Shown here in pieces: positions 42,931 to 56,562 of a DNA stretch of 64,000 nt. The translations under genes were made by a program, and so were the position numbers. Origin of the DNA: Macrocybe gigantea. Its lineage: Eukaryota; Basidiomycota; Agaricomycetes; Agaricales; Callistosporiaceae. The notes below the pieces were generated by a model. That model saw only the letters and a program-made list of their open reading frames with translations, was not told the DNA's origin and did not search any database. Positions within the stretch are counted from its first letter, which is position 1, and every line of letters begins with the position of its first letter. Location: NCBI GenBank assembly GCA_011319805.1, contig SJRY01000236.1, positions 248,001-312,000 on the forward strand. The letters run 5' to 3'.

Positions 42931-45283
42931 ATGCGTTATCCGCGGCGCGTCCTTACTCTCTTCTCATCCCTCTTCCTCTTTATCGCACTCGTTCGCGCCG
43001 CAGGTCAACCGCTTCTACCGAGAGATGGACATGGCCACCACCACGCTGCGCCCCTCCTAGACCTGAACGAAACCGAGGTCACCCTCTACCATGCCCCAAC
43101 TCCCGAGTCCTACTACACCATCGACTGGGAGGGCGCCGGCACTGACGGAAACACCCGCCACCCCGGGTTGATGATCGCTCACGCCACCTTTATGTGTCTA
43201 GCATTCTTTGGCGCTCTGCCTCTTGGTGATCCTCTATCGCCTCGCCCCGTTCCGTCCGATTGCTCATTCGCTTCCCCTGCAAGGCATCATCTTGCGATCA
43301 GTCAACCATGGTGCTCATGGCTTTGCGGTCGGTGCTTTTTACGCCTTCTGCGCGCTCGGATGCGCCTCGAGTGGCCTCTATACCAAGCTTACTCCAAACA
43401 TGTAAGTATGGCCGCGTCTTGAACGCAGATTTTATTCCTCCTTATATCCCGAGCCATGACCAATTCGCGTCCGCCTCGATCACAGGTACCCAGGTTAGTC
43501 GTAATGACGCCATCCCATCATTGTGCCTCATTGTGATGTTCTCAGGCTCCGTCCATAGTCGGCAAGGCTATTTTGTGCTCCTCATAGCGCTTTCACTCTC
43601 GGCGATCGATATCCTGGCCTTCATTCGCAGACTCGTGTCTTTCATTCGAAAACGCGAGCCATTCTCCGTGAAATCATTCTGGACCTCCGTGGTCCTCGGC
43701 AAACAGCCCATGACCGTCCTAGGGCCCGAGTATACCGGCCTCGTGTCGGAGCCCGACGAGTTCGAAGAGGCCAAAGTTAATCTGTCGCCAACTCGCGAAT
43801 CTGACGATATGACCGCGCACGACGACGAGGTTCCGTCTGAATGGGCCAACAATGCGCATAATCATCGCCGTTCGCATTCCACGGCTTCTGATGGAACTCT
43901 GTTCCTGCGCTCTAAGGCCAAGGACTCGATCCAAGACAACAAATCACGGTCTCTTCAAAATCGAACTTGCGCCGCCTTGGAAACATCGTCTATGCCATCG
44001 TCGAGCGTGCCCTCGTGTTCGCGGGACTTTCACAGCTCCTCCTCGGCATCGTCATCTATACTGGTCAGTATTGTCCAGCATCCTTATTCCCAGTCAGTCT
44101 CATTGATTGTTTGCTCTAGGCGGATGCAGACAGAATTACGTCAATGGATGCCTTGCACATATCATCAGTATGTTTGTTCATTGCCCTGGCGTCCGCACAG
44201 TTGACCGATTGCATCCGTCATCTAGAGGGTGCCATCTTCTGGTGCTATGGCCTCGTCACATTTGCCCGGTTTCTCGGTTCGTTTGCTGAACTCGGTTGGG
44301 CATGGAATCGCTCCCCAGTTGACGGTTACGTTTCCGCGGAGTTCGTTGAATCACTTGTTATTTTCGGATATGGCATAACAAATACTTGGATGGAGAGGTT
44401 CGGTGCTAACCCTGGTGATCCGTTCACAACGAAGCAGATACAGCATATAGGCATTGCCGTACGTTCTGATTCTTCATCAGTTCGATTGATCTGTGAATGA
44501 CAAAGACTCCGCCAGGTGATGTTTTGGTTCGCAGGTCTTGTTGGTAGGTTATGGCAGTCATATGATACATTGTTCTATTCGGCTGACGAAACGGGCACCG
44601 CTCTGCACAGGCATGGGAATTGAATCCAAGCGCATTCGCAGGTGGTTGGCGGCATCAACCTTCGCTTCCATCAACAATAGGCCTATAGTTCAGGAAGCTG
44701 TCGTGGAGCCACCCAGCTACTCAGGCAGCTTCAACCCTTTCCCCGCCCTTGTGATCGGTGTTACCGGTGCAGCCATGGCAGCTCATGCCCAGACCTACGT
44801 CTTCCAGGTTAGCGCCGTCCACCTGTCATCGATTATTCGTATTTCTGTGACTAACTTTCGGATATTCTGACAGGTCCAAATACATGAGTTGTGGGGAGAT
44901 CTCCTTGTAGGGTTCGCGGTTCTGCGATGCCTCACGTATTTTTTCCTATGGCTATCCCCTCCTCGCTCAATGCTTCCTTCTCGGCCCCCGACAGAAGCTC
45001 TTGGAAGCTTCTTCCTCGCTTGCGGAGGTCTAGTCTTCATGTTTTCAACAGAAGAGGTGACAATAGCGGCGATGAGGCGAGGTCGAGACGGTATGTCGCA
45101 TCATCGGCTGTTGTCCTTTTCGTTTACATCCCAACTGTGTTCCTTCCAGACATGATGATGTTCTTGAACGTTGCTGTGGCGATCACATGCTTAGCCTTTT
45201 GCTGGGCGTTGTGCTGTGTCGGATTAAAAGGCTGGTTCAAATCTCGCATTCATCAGGGAGTATCTTACCACAGCTCTGCATGA
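42931..45283 (+). CDS. YTP1: Ytp1-like multi-spanning membrane protein
   Basis: Integral membrane protein of the Ytp1 family, whose molecular function is unknown. A signal-type head (MRYPRRVLTLFSSLFLFIAL) is followed by His-rich GHGHHHA and by the N-terminal family block RHPGLMIAHATFMCLAFFGA. The body contains VNHGAHGFAVGAFYAFCALG, then VERALVFAGLSQLLLGIVIY, TGGCRQNYVNGCLAHIISGA, FWCYGLVTFARFLGSFAELG, FVESLVIFGYGITNTWMERF, QHIGIAVMFWFAGLVGMG, HELWGDLLVGFAVLRCLTYF and FMFSTEEVTIAAMRRG. It ends KSRIHQGVSYHSSA at 45283. The His/Gly/Trp residues conserved in the family are visible. The join near 43940-43990 (linker to RRLGNIVYAIVE) may involve an intron or a missing base. Confidence 0.82.
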
Positions 45284-45541
45284 TACCATTCGAATCTTTT
45301 GGTTTTTCATTCCTATTGTATTCAACCTTTGCACCCGCTTGCATTCGCTATTACCCTGTCCGAGCACCACTCCGCAAAAAGACTGTCTAGACTCCCCGTT
45401 GTATTACCAACTTCATGATGTTCTGTCTCAAATTAGCTTCGCAATACGACGACTGTCTTTTTTTTTTAATTTTCATAGCATCCATCCCCACTGTACAATG
45501 TTCTTTCGAGCTATACGTGCGCCATTTTGTATTGCAGGGAT

Positions 45542-47033
<1,492 letters not shown>

Positions 47034-47252
47034 AAAGAGACTGGCAATTGTGTCAACTGAGGCACATAGCTCCAAATAGGCGACGACCAGGTGCGATTTG
47101 CAAAAAAAAAAAAAAGATGCTCGATTGTACAATAGAAAAAGGTTTGTTCCAATGCGGGTATGATTGCTTCAAAATGGTTACAGGAAGATTGGATTGAGAG
47201 AAAGAGGCGGGACTACATAGGAAATCAGATGAAAAACGACCATCAAAATCGA

Positions 47253-48276
47253 TTACCATTCCTTGGCCAACTTGAAGGCCCATTCCCAGTCTGGACAAAC
47301 CGCGTAAGGTTACAGCGTGGAACTGTTCTACTCGGCGCACCCGAAAACACGCACCTGCATACACTTCGCCATCGTCATCAACGACGCGACTCTGACGTTA
47401 TACGTCCCAGAACGTGCAAGCATGCCAGAAGGCGATTCTTCCGGATCAAAGTTCTTAGTATAGGGCTCACCCTTGGGATTGGGCCCGTAGGATCCTAGCA
47501 TCTGCTCGAGTTTATCGACTGACATGGCGAGGCGAGCTTCAGCCACCAGCACACGATACAAAATGACGAAAATTACCTTTGATCCCTCCTCGCTTTACGA
47601 CCTGGATGTAGCGCACGCCCTAGAGAGTATGTGGTCAGATCGCAGTCGCGTCAAAGGCAATTGCTCCGGAAACGAACCGAGATGATCGAGTGGTTGACTT
47701 TGAAAGTGATGCGTACACTGGTGCATTTGTGGATCACCGTCAGTATGGTGTCTGTGAACCTGAAAAAACTGACTTGCTTGTATTCGACGCCCTCCTTTAT
47801 AATGACGGGATTCTTCTTTGTTTCTGCCAACCTCGCAGTGTCGTTCAGATCAAAGTGAATTATTTTCCCGGGGGGTAGCGTCGAGGAGATGAGTTCGAGA
47901 GTAAGGACCGTGACCTAGCTCAGATACGTCAGATTCAAGTCGGATGCGGCAGAGGCGCGCATAGCTTGCCTTTGGGCCACTGACGTCCTGCTGGATGCTG
48001 GTGCCGATGCCAAGCGATGCTTTCCAGCGTGCCAAGCTCTCATCCTCGGCATCGAGTTTCGCGTACTCATCGACAGTCTTTGCAGCGGTGGGCTTGTAGC
48101 CTGTGGGCGGCGCATCGTGGCTTGATCAATGGTAAAGTGGGCACAAAATCGGGATGCATGACTGACCTGGGGTGGTGGAGGGCTTCAGATCTTCCAAGTC
48201 ATCGTTCTGATAAGGAAAGGAATGAAACGTTCAGCAAGACGCGTAAGGAATCAGACTCAGAGACGCACAGAGGCCA
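47253..48276 (-). CDS. RDI1: Rho GDP-dissociation inhibitor
   Basis: RhoGDI extracts prenylated Rho GTPases from membranes and keeps them GDP-bound in the cytosol. The ATG is followed by a 9-nt coding exon spliced to NDDLEDLKPSTTPGYKPTAA. Further blocks: TVDEYAKLDAEDESLARWKA, SLGIGTSIQQDVSGPK, VTVLTLELISSTLPPGKIIH, NPVIIKEGVEYK, VKRGGIKVDKLEQMLGSYGP, YTKNFDPEESPSGMLARSGT, ending VCPDWEWAFKLAKEW at the TAA 47253-47255. These are all the RhoGDI family blocks in order, including the regulatory arm and the immunoglobulin-like fold that holds the lipid tail. The intron at 47915-47969 uses a GC donor. No disruption is seen. Confidence 0.93.
47915..47969 (-). other. GC-AG intron in RDI1
   Basis: 55-nt intron, donor CAAAG|gcaagc, acceptor gagctag. 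It joins DVSGPK to VTVLTLELI, the continuous RhoGDI sequence. Confidence 0.85.
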
Positions 48277-48465
48277 TGGCTACAAGTTAAATACAAGTCA
48301 CGATACGGCGAGCTGCAGCTCAGAGACAAGTCTTGAGGCGACATCGATTTCTCACACGCCGTTTGCCGACTTATCAGGAACATGCCGAACTTTTATTCCA
48401 TCCAATCCAATATATAGTTGCGTGTGCATACAACATTCCGTTAAGTCCACTAAACATGCATAGAT

Positions 48466-50371
48466 TTACGCGATCGTTGCCGCGGGTGAGTGCATAGATT
48501 CTGCAAAGGACGATCAACGAAAAAGCTTCGGATCGGACCAACCAGCAACACTCACCTCCTTTAAACCAACACTTTCCTTTGCTCAAATGGAAACACTTCG
48601 GTCCATTCGGGCAGACGTGACCCCAGCAACATTTGTCCCCATAGGGGCATGGCACACCTGCGGATGTCAACAGTATAGGGGATTCTCCAAAGTCGAAATA
48701 AAAGCAGGCACCACATACCGTTCTTCAGCCAGTTGCAGGGAGCCTTTTGGCGTTGCTCGCGAGAACGGTCAGTTGTTCAGGCGTCAGGATATAGTCATGC
48801 GAGTACTTGCAAGTACCGGGCTGTGCATCTGCATAAGGACAACCAATCGCGCTTAGTCAAGGTTGTATACTCACTCCTTTGGAACATGTCATGAGGTAGT
48901 GTTCGTTGCAAGGTGGGGGACCTCTGTAGAATGCTCATCAGTCGTGTTCCAGTATCAATATACCTCGGTGACGTACGGCGGTGCAACGGCTGCCGAAGAG
49001 TCAATGATGATCATCAGTGCAATGTCTGGCGGATATGGGTGAAGCCATCCTACCAACGAAGGGTCGATCAGCCGTCCCCCGCCATTTCGAGCAGGAGACT
49101 GCGGGCTGATCAGTCCCCCGTTCGAAGTCATCGTGCTGAATGGGCCCACATTCAACGGTGCAGGTTTCGTCGACCCAATCAGTGGCGCCTTTCCTGGCAT
49201 GAAAACTCCTTCTAGATTTAGACGGCGGAGAGATGGAAGCTTAGATTCCGCTTCGACCACTTCCGCATTATTTGGAACATGAAGCACCACTATCTTTCCT
49301 AGGAGCTGTTCCTTTTCTAGGACATTGAATGTTGAAACGTAGTCTGAAACGTCGGTGAGGCCTTCTGTTCAAGTCAAGTTTTTAGCCAGTGGTTCAGGTT
49401 GTTGGGAGGGAGGACGAGATCTTCTTACCACCGAGAAAGATACGGAGCGTTTGAGAGAATCGCGTGTAAGTTTGCAAGTACTCTGCAGGCTAGGATAAGT
49501 TTTGGATTTATGTGTGAAGAGATACGCACCTTTAATTTTGGCATCAGCGACATCTTTGGCGTGTCCGACATCAACCATCAAGAATCTCGGAGACGATTGA
49601 CTGAAGCCCTTTACCAGAGAATTAGCCAGATCAACCAACAAAAAAAAAAGGAACCAACAGCCAAGAAGGAATCAAATTGTTCTACGGTACAGATATCATG
49701 GTTTTTCAGAGTTTCGGTTAACCCGGTTCTGCTATAATAAATTGTGATCCAGAAAGACAGGCGACCAAATATTTGAACTTCTTCGTTGGAGAGGTGTTCT
49801 GCGATAGTTTTTGTTAATTGCTGAGCGGCTACTCTTCCTCCGTGTTGTCCTTGCACTAATAGCTCTGGAATAAATATGTTCTCGTCTCCATTGATAACGC
49901 ATAAAATGAGAGGATTCTGGTTCTGGCAGAATGAGCTCGCGAATGGAGCCTCAGCAAACAGGCGCTGGGCGCTTACCCCTCTAAAACAATCCATGTTGGA
50001 TATTTGTCGGTTGAGTGCGGCAACTTGCACATTATGTGCCTTTGCCTCGCGTTCGGACGCCTCGAGGGCGACAGAATGGGCTTGCTTCCAAACTGAGAGC
50101 TCCAGCTCCAGCTCGGCGACCCTGTTTTCGAGCTCGGCATTGCGCTTCACTGTCGTCGAGGAAAGGTCTGGGCAATAGAATGCAAGATTAACCTCGCTGA
50201 AGGGCAAAGATGGATCGAAAGTCGCACTCAAGAGCCTCGTGAGTGCGTCGTCCCTAGAGATCGCAGGAAAACGGAAGCCTGAGGTTGAACTGGATGCTCT
50301 TTGGGAACCTGCGAGGCACGTAGCACGCACCAAAGCTTCTGCACAGGCTCTCCCAAAGGTTGGGTCGCCAT
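48466..50371 (-). CDS. CCCH zinc-finger protein with NYN/PIN-like conserved domain
   Basis: Starts MATQPLGEPVQKLW. After a short junction it has a coiled coil (RNAELENRVAELELELSVWK), then a conserved fungal domain with an acidic beta-strand motif LILCVINGDENIF, GGRVAAQQLTKTIAEHLSNE, VQIFGRLSFWITIYYSRTGL, TEQF-like VEQFDSFLAG and FSQSSPRFLMVDVGHAKDVA. The Asp-bearing strands look like a NYN/PIN-type nuclease fold, which is inference. The C-terminal part has CCCH fingers: CNEHYLMTCSKG...CKYSH, CNWLKNG-PCPYGDKCCWGHVC and CPNGPKCFH. It ends KGESMHSPAATIA at the TAA 48466-48468. One base is missing in an A-run near 48730 (ASNAK to APCNWLKN). Probably an RNA-binding protein; the target is unknown. 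Confidence 0.72.
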
Positions 50372-51272
50372 CACGGGCTGTATAATTACAAGGTTGACAA
50401 GACTAGGTGGGGGACGAGATAGAAACGTACAGAGGCGGTGAGTCAAACGTGGGGGGTTGGCTTTAAAACCGACGCACTTCCATGCAAATGAAAAGGTAAA
50501 TAATTGCTTCTGCGGGTTCTATTGCCAGGCCAGGAAGGTACACATCGAAAAAGGAACTAGGACGTTGATAATTATGTATAGCTTCGAATCTCACACGAAC
50601 AGCCCAGCCGTCTGGCCTTGAATTTGGCATCAGACTGATCCTAGGCTTAGCTGCGCATTCGGCGCTCGCAAAGCTTGCGCGTCGCCTGAAGCATTGTGTG
50701 CTGAAGAAGTCGGCGTCGTTGGGGGTAAGGTTGAGTGCAGATATTTCAGAGAGGGTGCGTTGCCGGAAGCCCGCGGAAGCTTTTCGTGTTACCGATCACA
50801 ATTCGCTGAGCTGGAAAATTGGCGCACGACGCCATACCATACCAAATACGCCCCCCTCTCATGACAGTCAGATTGTGACTTATCTGGCATTTGGGGTCCG
50901 TTCTGGTGCCCGTCGCGTCCAAAGGCGCAGACAGGCAGCGCGCAGGTATGCATGGCAGCGGGCCATTTTGTCAGTGAAAATGTTTTCCGAGGCATTTGAC
51001 AGATGACATGATATGTACTTGTACGAGTGTATAGCACCCGTTTTCGCAGTGCGCTGATACAACGGAACCAGCCGCTTTACAAAATGATCCAGGTGAAACA
51101 CGCCTTTTTCTACAATCATAGGAACCGTCATGATATGGAAGAGCAATGGTCGGGGGCTGGGCGTGACTGTGGGTCGATGACTATTTCTATTTAAGGCAAA
51201 CAAACGTATATTATGTAATTTATTTAATGTCGCGTCAACAACAGTCCTCACGCGAGTTGCTCTCAGCCCAAA
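50372..51272. promoter_or_regulatory. Divergent intergenic region CCCH gene / CDT1
   Basis: About 900 bp with no convincing gene. Open frames here have no recognisable motif. Close to the CDT1 ATG are two ACGCGA cores in opposite orientation (51230-51235 as TCGCGT, and 51250-51255), variants of the MluI cell-cycle box. An AT-rich stretch precedes them at about 51185-51230. Confidence 0.45.
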
Positions 51273-53131
51273 ATGTCCGACATCTACTCGACTCTCCAGG
51301 TCTCCCCCAAGAAGAAGAGATGCCCACCAACTCCCGATAACGATACGGTCCTTACCCCAAGAAACTTCGTAGAATCATGTACGTTACCCGGGATCTGGTC
51401 CATCGTCAGCTGAACAGAGATATTCCTATATTATAGCCCCCAACGCCTGCTTCGACGCGTCGGTTGAGAGAAGCAAAACTCCCCGACCATTTATCACGGC
51501 TATACACGATTCATTCTGCTATTCAGCACGCTCTTTCTCATTCACTCGCTACCTGTGCCGTCTCTCCATCCGCCGACACTGGCATTGTTCGCAATGTCCT
51601 CAACCACATGTCCATCATGTCCTATTCCGGAATGACGACCCAATTTGATGTCAGTGATTTGGACAGGCTTGTCTGGCTCTGGGAATGGGATGGAAAGACT
51701 GTACCCAAGGCTGCAGAGGACGAAGACAACCCCTTCTTGGATGCACCGAGATCCCCTCCGTCTTCAAGTGATTGGACGCGTTCTGCCATGGGCGTCGTTG
51801 TCAGCCCGACTACGCATTACTTGAAGGCGGATAGAAAACGTGTTCCTGCCTATGGGATAGGCATTGAAGTCGACATGGACATTGATAAGGGTATGAAAAC
51901 GGGCATGGCTGCTGTAGCCCGCTGGACGGCTGCCTCTGAGTCCCGTCGCGCTGAGTTTCGCCATAAACTGAAAATGTGGGCGGAAGTAGGCTTGTCTCTC
52001 TTCTTTATCGTTGGCTAGGAGCTCAACTACCGCCACAGCTTCATAAGGATGCTTCGCCGATACCTCCAATCCCAATGGCGAACTTGCCTAGATTGTCAAA
52101 CTCCACCAAAGTATCTTCTCTCACACTCGCACTTGCTTCAGCGTCTCCAAAGGCGTCGGCATCGTCATTTTCTGCGCTTATGCCCCCGCCTTCGCCGACT
52201 AGGGCCGCGTCCAAGTCTCCGGTCAAGAGTCCACCCAAACCGTCTATGGAGCCCCTCATCTTCCCGTCAACCAGCCTGAAATCACCATCTAAAAGTTCTA
52301 TTGTTTTCCCCAAGACACCTTCGCGGAGGCAGCTTCCAGATCGATCACCCGTGCACAGCACACCGTCAGCGTCGAACGATACTCCCGAGAAGGTTTTTGC
52401 GCCGACAACTCCCGTTCATCAAAAAGGTACCAACGCCTCCACTGTGCCGCCAACTCCGACTTCTTCGCGTCGTCAAGCCCTCTACGAACGTATTCGCCAA
52501 AAGTCTTTGACAAATTCTCCCACGAAATCGGCGAGTCTGCAGGGTCAGACTGGAAAAATGTCCAGAGACCAGATGCTCAAGTTGGGTCAAGAGGAAATGA
52601 GGCGTCGTTGCTTATTGGGTCGACTCGGCGGAGTGGCAGAAAGTGTTTGGATGTTCGTCTTCTGAGCTGTTATTTTTAGGTTACCTCAACTCATGATCCC
52701 ATCATCCCAGGCTTTTCTCCACCCCCGCTTCGAACACGGCGACTCCGACTTCTCGCAAACGCAAAGCAATTCCGACCTCGGAGGTCGTCACTGCGGTTGT
52801 GAAATCCTCCCCAGTGCCCATCTCTGCTGCCGAAGCAAATGAATCATTGTCTATGTTGACCAAGCTCTGTCCTTTCTTCCTCAAAGAAGTCAGCATCGGC
52901 GGCACAGAATGGCTGGAAATGCCATCTTCTACTGCGATTCAGAACCGAGAGCTGGCGGACGCAACTCCGACCAAAAAGAGCTCAGGTCGGTTGAGTCCCG
53001 GTCTTGCGAAAGGAAAGCTAGACAGTGCCGAGGAACTCGTTTTGAGGAGTCCTCGCAGGGTGAAATGTGAGTTTGGAGGGCTCAGGGAGGTCCGGGAAAT
53101 CGTTCGTCGCGAGCTTGAACTACACGACTAG
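51273..53131 (+). CDS. CDT1: Cdt1-like DNA replication licensing factor
   Basis: Cdt1 loads MCM2-7 onto ORC/Cdc6 in G1. The N-terminus [20 protein letters not shown] has CDK-like sites (SPKK, TPRN). The central winged-helix region contains [40 protein letters not shown] and [21 protein letters not shown] long Ser/Pro/Lys linker with many SP/TP sites follows. The C-terminal domain has [49 protein letters not shown] and [18 protein letters not shown], ending at 53131. Introns lie near 51417-51436, 51984-52020 (phase slip, one base probably missing) and 52646-52710 (donor gttcgt). Overall plan and C-terminal block match fungal Cdt1. I am fairly, not fully, sure. Confidence 0.68.
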
Positions 53132-53272
53132 TGTTTAATGTATGTACTAATCTGAAGATCCATGCTGTATCCATGTATTATATAGCACACCTTATATACC
53201 TACACATCAGTGACAAAATAACAAATGAAACGAAGGGGGACATTGAACTCGGTGTGATGTCGAGGAAGCCGT

Positions 53273-54899
53273 TCAGAGCTGGAATCGCTCTCTGGCTTGA
53301 CGTTCAAACTCAGCGCACTGTACCACCTTCCCTTCACGGCGGCTGGCTTCGGCTGCGAAGACCGTTAGGTGATTCCTCAGAACTTCTTCAACCGTAGTGC
53401 CTAGCACTTCCTGCCGCCCGGTTGCGACAGCTTCGACGAAAGCTCTGATAAGGCCCATGTCGCCACCCCCGTGACTTCCTCCCTCGTTTTTCGGATAGTG
53501 CGTCTTGGTAGTCCGTGTACGAAAATCAGTCACGGTGAATCTGTTCATATCCCCTACTATCTCGCCGTGGGTGAAGTGCATTCTCGTCTGGCGATCACAG
53601 ATCAGGGAAGTAAAGGCGACCATCGTGAAAGACGCCGTTGATCCATTAGAGAATTCGATGTTGACGACTTGGTGGTCACAGACGTCATTATCACTGTCGT
53701 ACACGCATTTCCGTAGGGGCCGTTCCTCAGAGCTTCCGTAACGTTCTCTATATCTGGCACCCCGTCGACAATTGGCGAGACGGGCCAGCCTGTTTCTCCG
53801 TGGGACACGCGTTCCAGGTATACTAGCACGCCATACAAGTTGTCGCGAACGCAGATATCTCCGGAACAGAAATGACTTACTTTTCTTGGCGCTGTATGGG
53901 CATTCCTTCTCAGCAGGACAGTCTAAGCAACGTGTAGCTGTCCCCGCTGCAGAAGGCTTGGCATCTTTGCGGAAATGCCGAAGAGAACCAAATGAGGTCA
54001 CTCGGAGTGGCGTCGAAGGATGGAACCAGTGGCAAAGGATATCAATGTCACTAAATCTCTAATTAGAAATGCATTGCAATTGTTGATAGACACTCACTGG
54101 CAGGACTTTGTCATGAGAGAAAAGGAGCTTTGTTTCTCATTTGACCAGTTTCCTCGTACGTACGAGTGTGCGAAATGGTAATAGCCCACAGGCTCAACGT
54201 GGACTATGTTCACGAGCTCACCAAGTTTACCTGAACGGACGATTTCTGTGAGTTCATTGCTGTAAGGAGAATATCTCATTACTGCGTGGGTTGAGTGTCC
54301 GTTCGTTTGTTGAACTCGCAGAAAGGGTGAAGAACACACCATGCCCCATCCCGAAGATGACGCCAGCTTTCTTCACCGCCTGTTCCATCATAATGCAGTC
54401 CTCCACCGTGGTTGCCATCGGCTTCTCGCAGAGCACATGGTAGCCTTGCTCTATGAAAGCAAGCACGACTTCAAGATGCATATGGTCTTGGACAGTGATG
54501 AGGACGGCATCTGCGAGACGTTTTCCGACAACGCTGATAGTTTCTGCAGAGGCCGCATGGAGGTCTCGCCAGGTCGAGAAGACGAGCGTCCGATCGATAT
54601 TATGAAGCTGTGCGAAATGCTCCTGGGTCTTTGGGCGCGGTTCGGCCATGGCGACGACTTTGCATTGTTCTGGATGTGCAAGTGCATACCGTGTATAGGC
54701 CTGCCATCGTTGTTCAGGCGAAGCCTTAGGAGATGAAAGATGGTCAGATGCAGACCTTGCCCCGTTGCCCGCAGCCGATCACAGCTAGGGTGACCGGCTC
54801 AGATCCCAATGATATCGGCGAGGTTGCTTTGGATGAACTACGATCACGGGCAACAGGCTCCTGTTTGTTGGATCGTCGCAGGATAGACTTGGTGTTCAT
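53273..54899 (-). CDS. Gfo/Idh/MocA-family NAD(P)-dependent oxidoreductase
   Basis: Sugar or polyol dehydrogenase-type enzyme. The start MNTKSILRRSNKQEPVARDR is followed by the Rossmann motif PVTLAVIGCGQRGK. Further blocks: CKVVAMAEPRPKTQEHFA, LADAVLITVQDHMHLEVVLA, the signature GYHVLCEKPMATTVEDC, GVIFGMGHVMRYSPYSNEL, GELVNIVHVEPVGYYHFAHS and YVRGNWSN. The catalytic-type KSCHDIDILCHWF is across an intron. Then comes a Cys cluster CLDCPAEKECPYSAKK typical of a fungal/bacterial subgroup, GDMNRFTVTDFRT and the C-terminus RQARERFQL (stop 53273). The conserved EKP lysine and DxxxH region are intact. The substrate is not deducible. It is divergent from the next gene with a 141-bp gap. Confidence 0.82.
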
Positions 54900-55040
54900 G
54901 AGGAAGGAAGGCATGCCAAGTGAACCGGTCTGCGTACTAATATATGTCTAAATCGAGAATGCTCCTTATAGCCACCAGGACATGAGAAGGATGACCAGGG
55001 ATGTGGCGTTGTTGATTGACGCGGTTGACTGGACGCGTCC
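54900..55040. promoter_or_regulatory. Divergent promoter with palindromic GGACGCGTCC
   Basis: 141 bp between start codons. The 10-bp palindrome GGACGCGTCC (55031-55040) abuts the ATG at 55041 and contains ACGCGT (55033-55038). Confidence 0.5.
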
Positions 55041-56449
55041 ATGCCACGCATCCTTCCACGACTGCTCAAGACCGTTGCAGCGCAGCGCAGCGAGCAGACA
55101 GTCTGGCCGGACTTTAAGCCCCGGCGCCACAGACCCAAGTCTCTCTACCGACCTGTCCCACCCCGGCCGTCATTCAACCCTGCGCATTATTCTAAATCAA
55201 TTCTTCTGGCAGACGACCAGCCAAACCCTATTACTGCATATCATTTGTATGTTCGGCATAAAACGCGACCTCCTATCCTGCGTCTTCGGAACGCCGTCGA
55301 CGAGAGCAGCCATGATGCACCGAGAGAAATGTCAGCTCAAGAGCGGCAGTGGTGGTCTAGCCCATATCGTGCGTCTCTATTTTTGACATGGCACGTTCTT
55401 CCGTTGGCTAAAGAGAGAATTGAAGTCAGAATGCTGGCTTCCCCAATACGTAAATGTGTTCTAACAACTCGCTGTTTCCCAAATGGTGAGCATCCTGCTC
55501 TCCGTTGCGTGCCCACACACTAATTTCGTCGCAGACTTCCTTCTACGTTTCGCGATCAGGCGGGTTTCTATTGGCGTGAATCCGGCAGCTCCTAAGCTTT
55601 CGGGCGACAAAACCACAATTATGCCAGAGCTTCAACATCCCAAGTACTCTCCTCCAGGCACCGGAGCGAAATTCTATGTTGTCTGCAACAAACGTGCGCT
55701 GTCGTTGCTTTTTCAAAGGCCCGTCTATAAAAGGTTTTCCTCGGACGCTTCTCTGCATCCACTGTTCATTGAACAAGTTGGTCACCTTCTCCGTCTTCGT
55801 GTGCTACAGGAACTACAGCTTCTGGTGAAACATATGGAATCTGCCTCGACTAAGACGCACCAGGGAAGCAGCTCGCCAATTGTGAGGCGATTAACTCGAG
55901 ACGAATGGGTCTCGGTCAAAAATACAGGCGTTGCCCCATACCCTAATGCTGTCGCTGTTCTCGTTGTTCCCCCTGAACAAAGATTCAAAAGGGAAGGAGC
56001 GGCCCGAAGGATCTATGTCTGCGTCACCTTTACCACCAGATGACATCCTGCCGTCCTCGAAGCCTGCCCCACTCCTCTCGATACTATACCCAACTGTACG
56101 GAAGGAAAGTTCCTCGTTACACGATGACATGACTCCGCAAGGCCAAGTTCCTCTATACAACTCTCTGACGATGTTCCCCGCACGACAGCAACGAGCAGCT
56201 CTTCACTCCTTCCTGATTCGGATGCTAGGCATCGAGCAAAGGTGGCGTCGCGGTATCGATTCATCTGGGGAAGTTAACGAACTCAAGGCCAAAACAAAAG
56301 CTAGCCACGCTTTTCTTCTCTCCTCAGACTCGGAGATCGTAAAAAAAGGCGATATCGTACCGCTTGCTGTAGCACTGTGGAGAGTACGGATGTTTGAAGG
56401 TGGAGGATGGGACTCGCTGTCCCACACGGAATGGTTGACCATGACTTAG
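55041..56449 (+). CDS. Hypothetical protein, possibly mitochondrial
   Basis: I do not recognise a named family. The start MPRILPRLLKTVAAQRSEQT is basic and lacks acidic residues, as in a mitochondrial presequence. It continues with PDFKPRRHRPKSLYRPVPPR, a region EMSAQERQWWSSPY, and after an intron RMLASPIRKCVLTTRCFPN, then DFLLRFAIRRVSIG and GTGAKFYVVCNKRALSLLF. The C-terminal part is RAALHSFLIRMLGIEQRWRR and KASHAFLLSSDSEIVKKGDI, ending TEWLTMT at 56449. One base appears missing in the C-run near 55972 (LVVPP to LNKDSKGKERPEG). The cleanly placed introns and long open frames indicate a real gene. Confidence 0.6.
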
Positions 56450-56562
56450 CACACTACACGCATGCATGATAATTTATCTCCATCGACGCACAAGACGTTC
56501 AACTTCATGGAAGAATTCAATATATTGTATACAACATGCGAACAAGTACAAAAAGGTACCGC

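Noticed and set aside
50698..51251. Possible gene in the 900-bp gap before CDT1
   Set aside because: The open frames on both strands have unstructured composition and no family resemblance.
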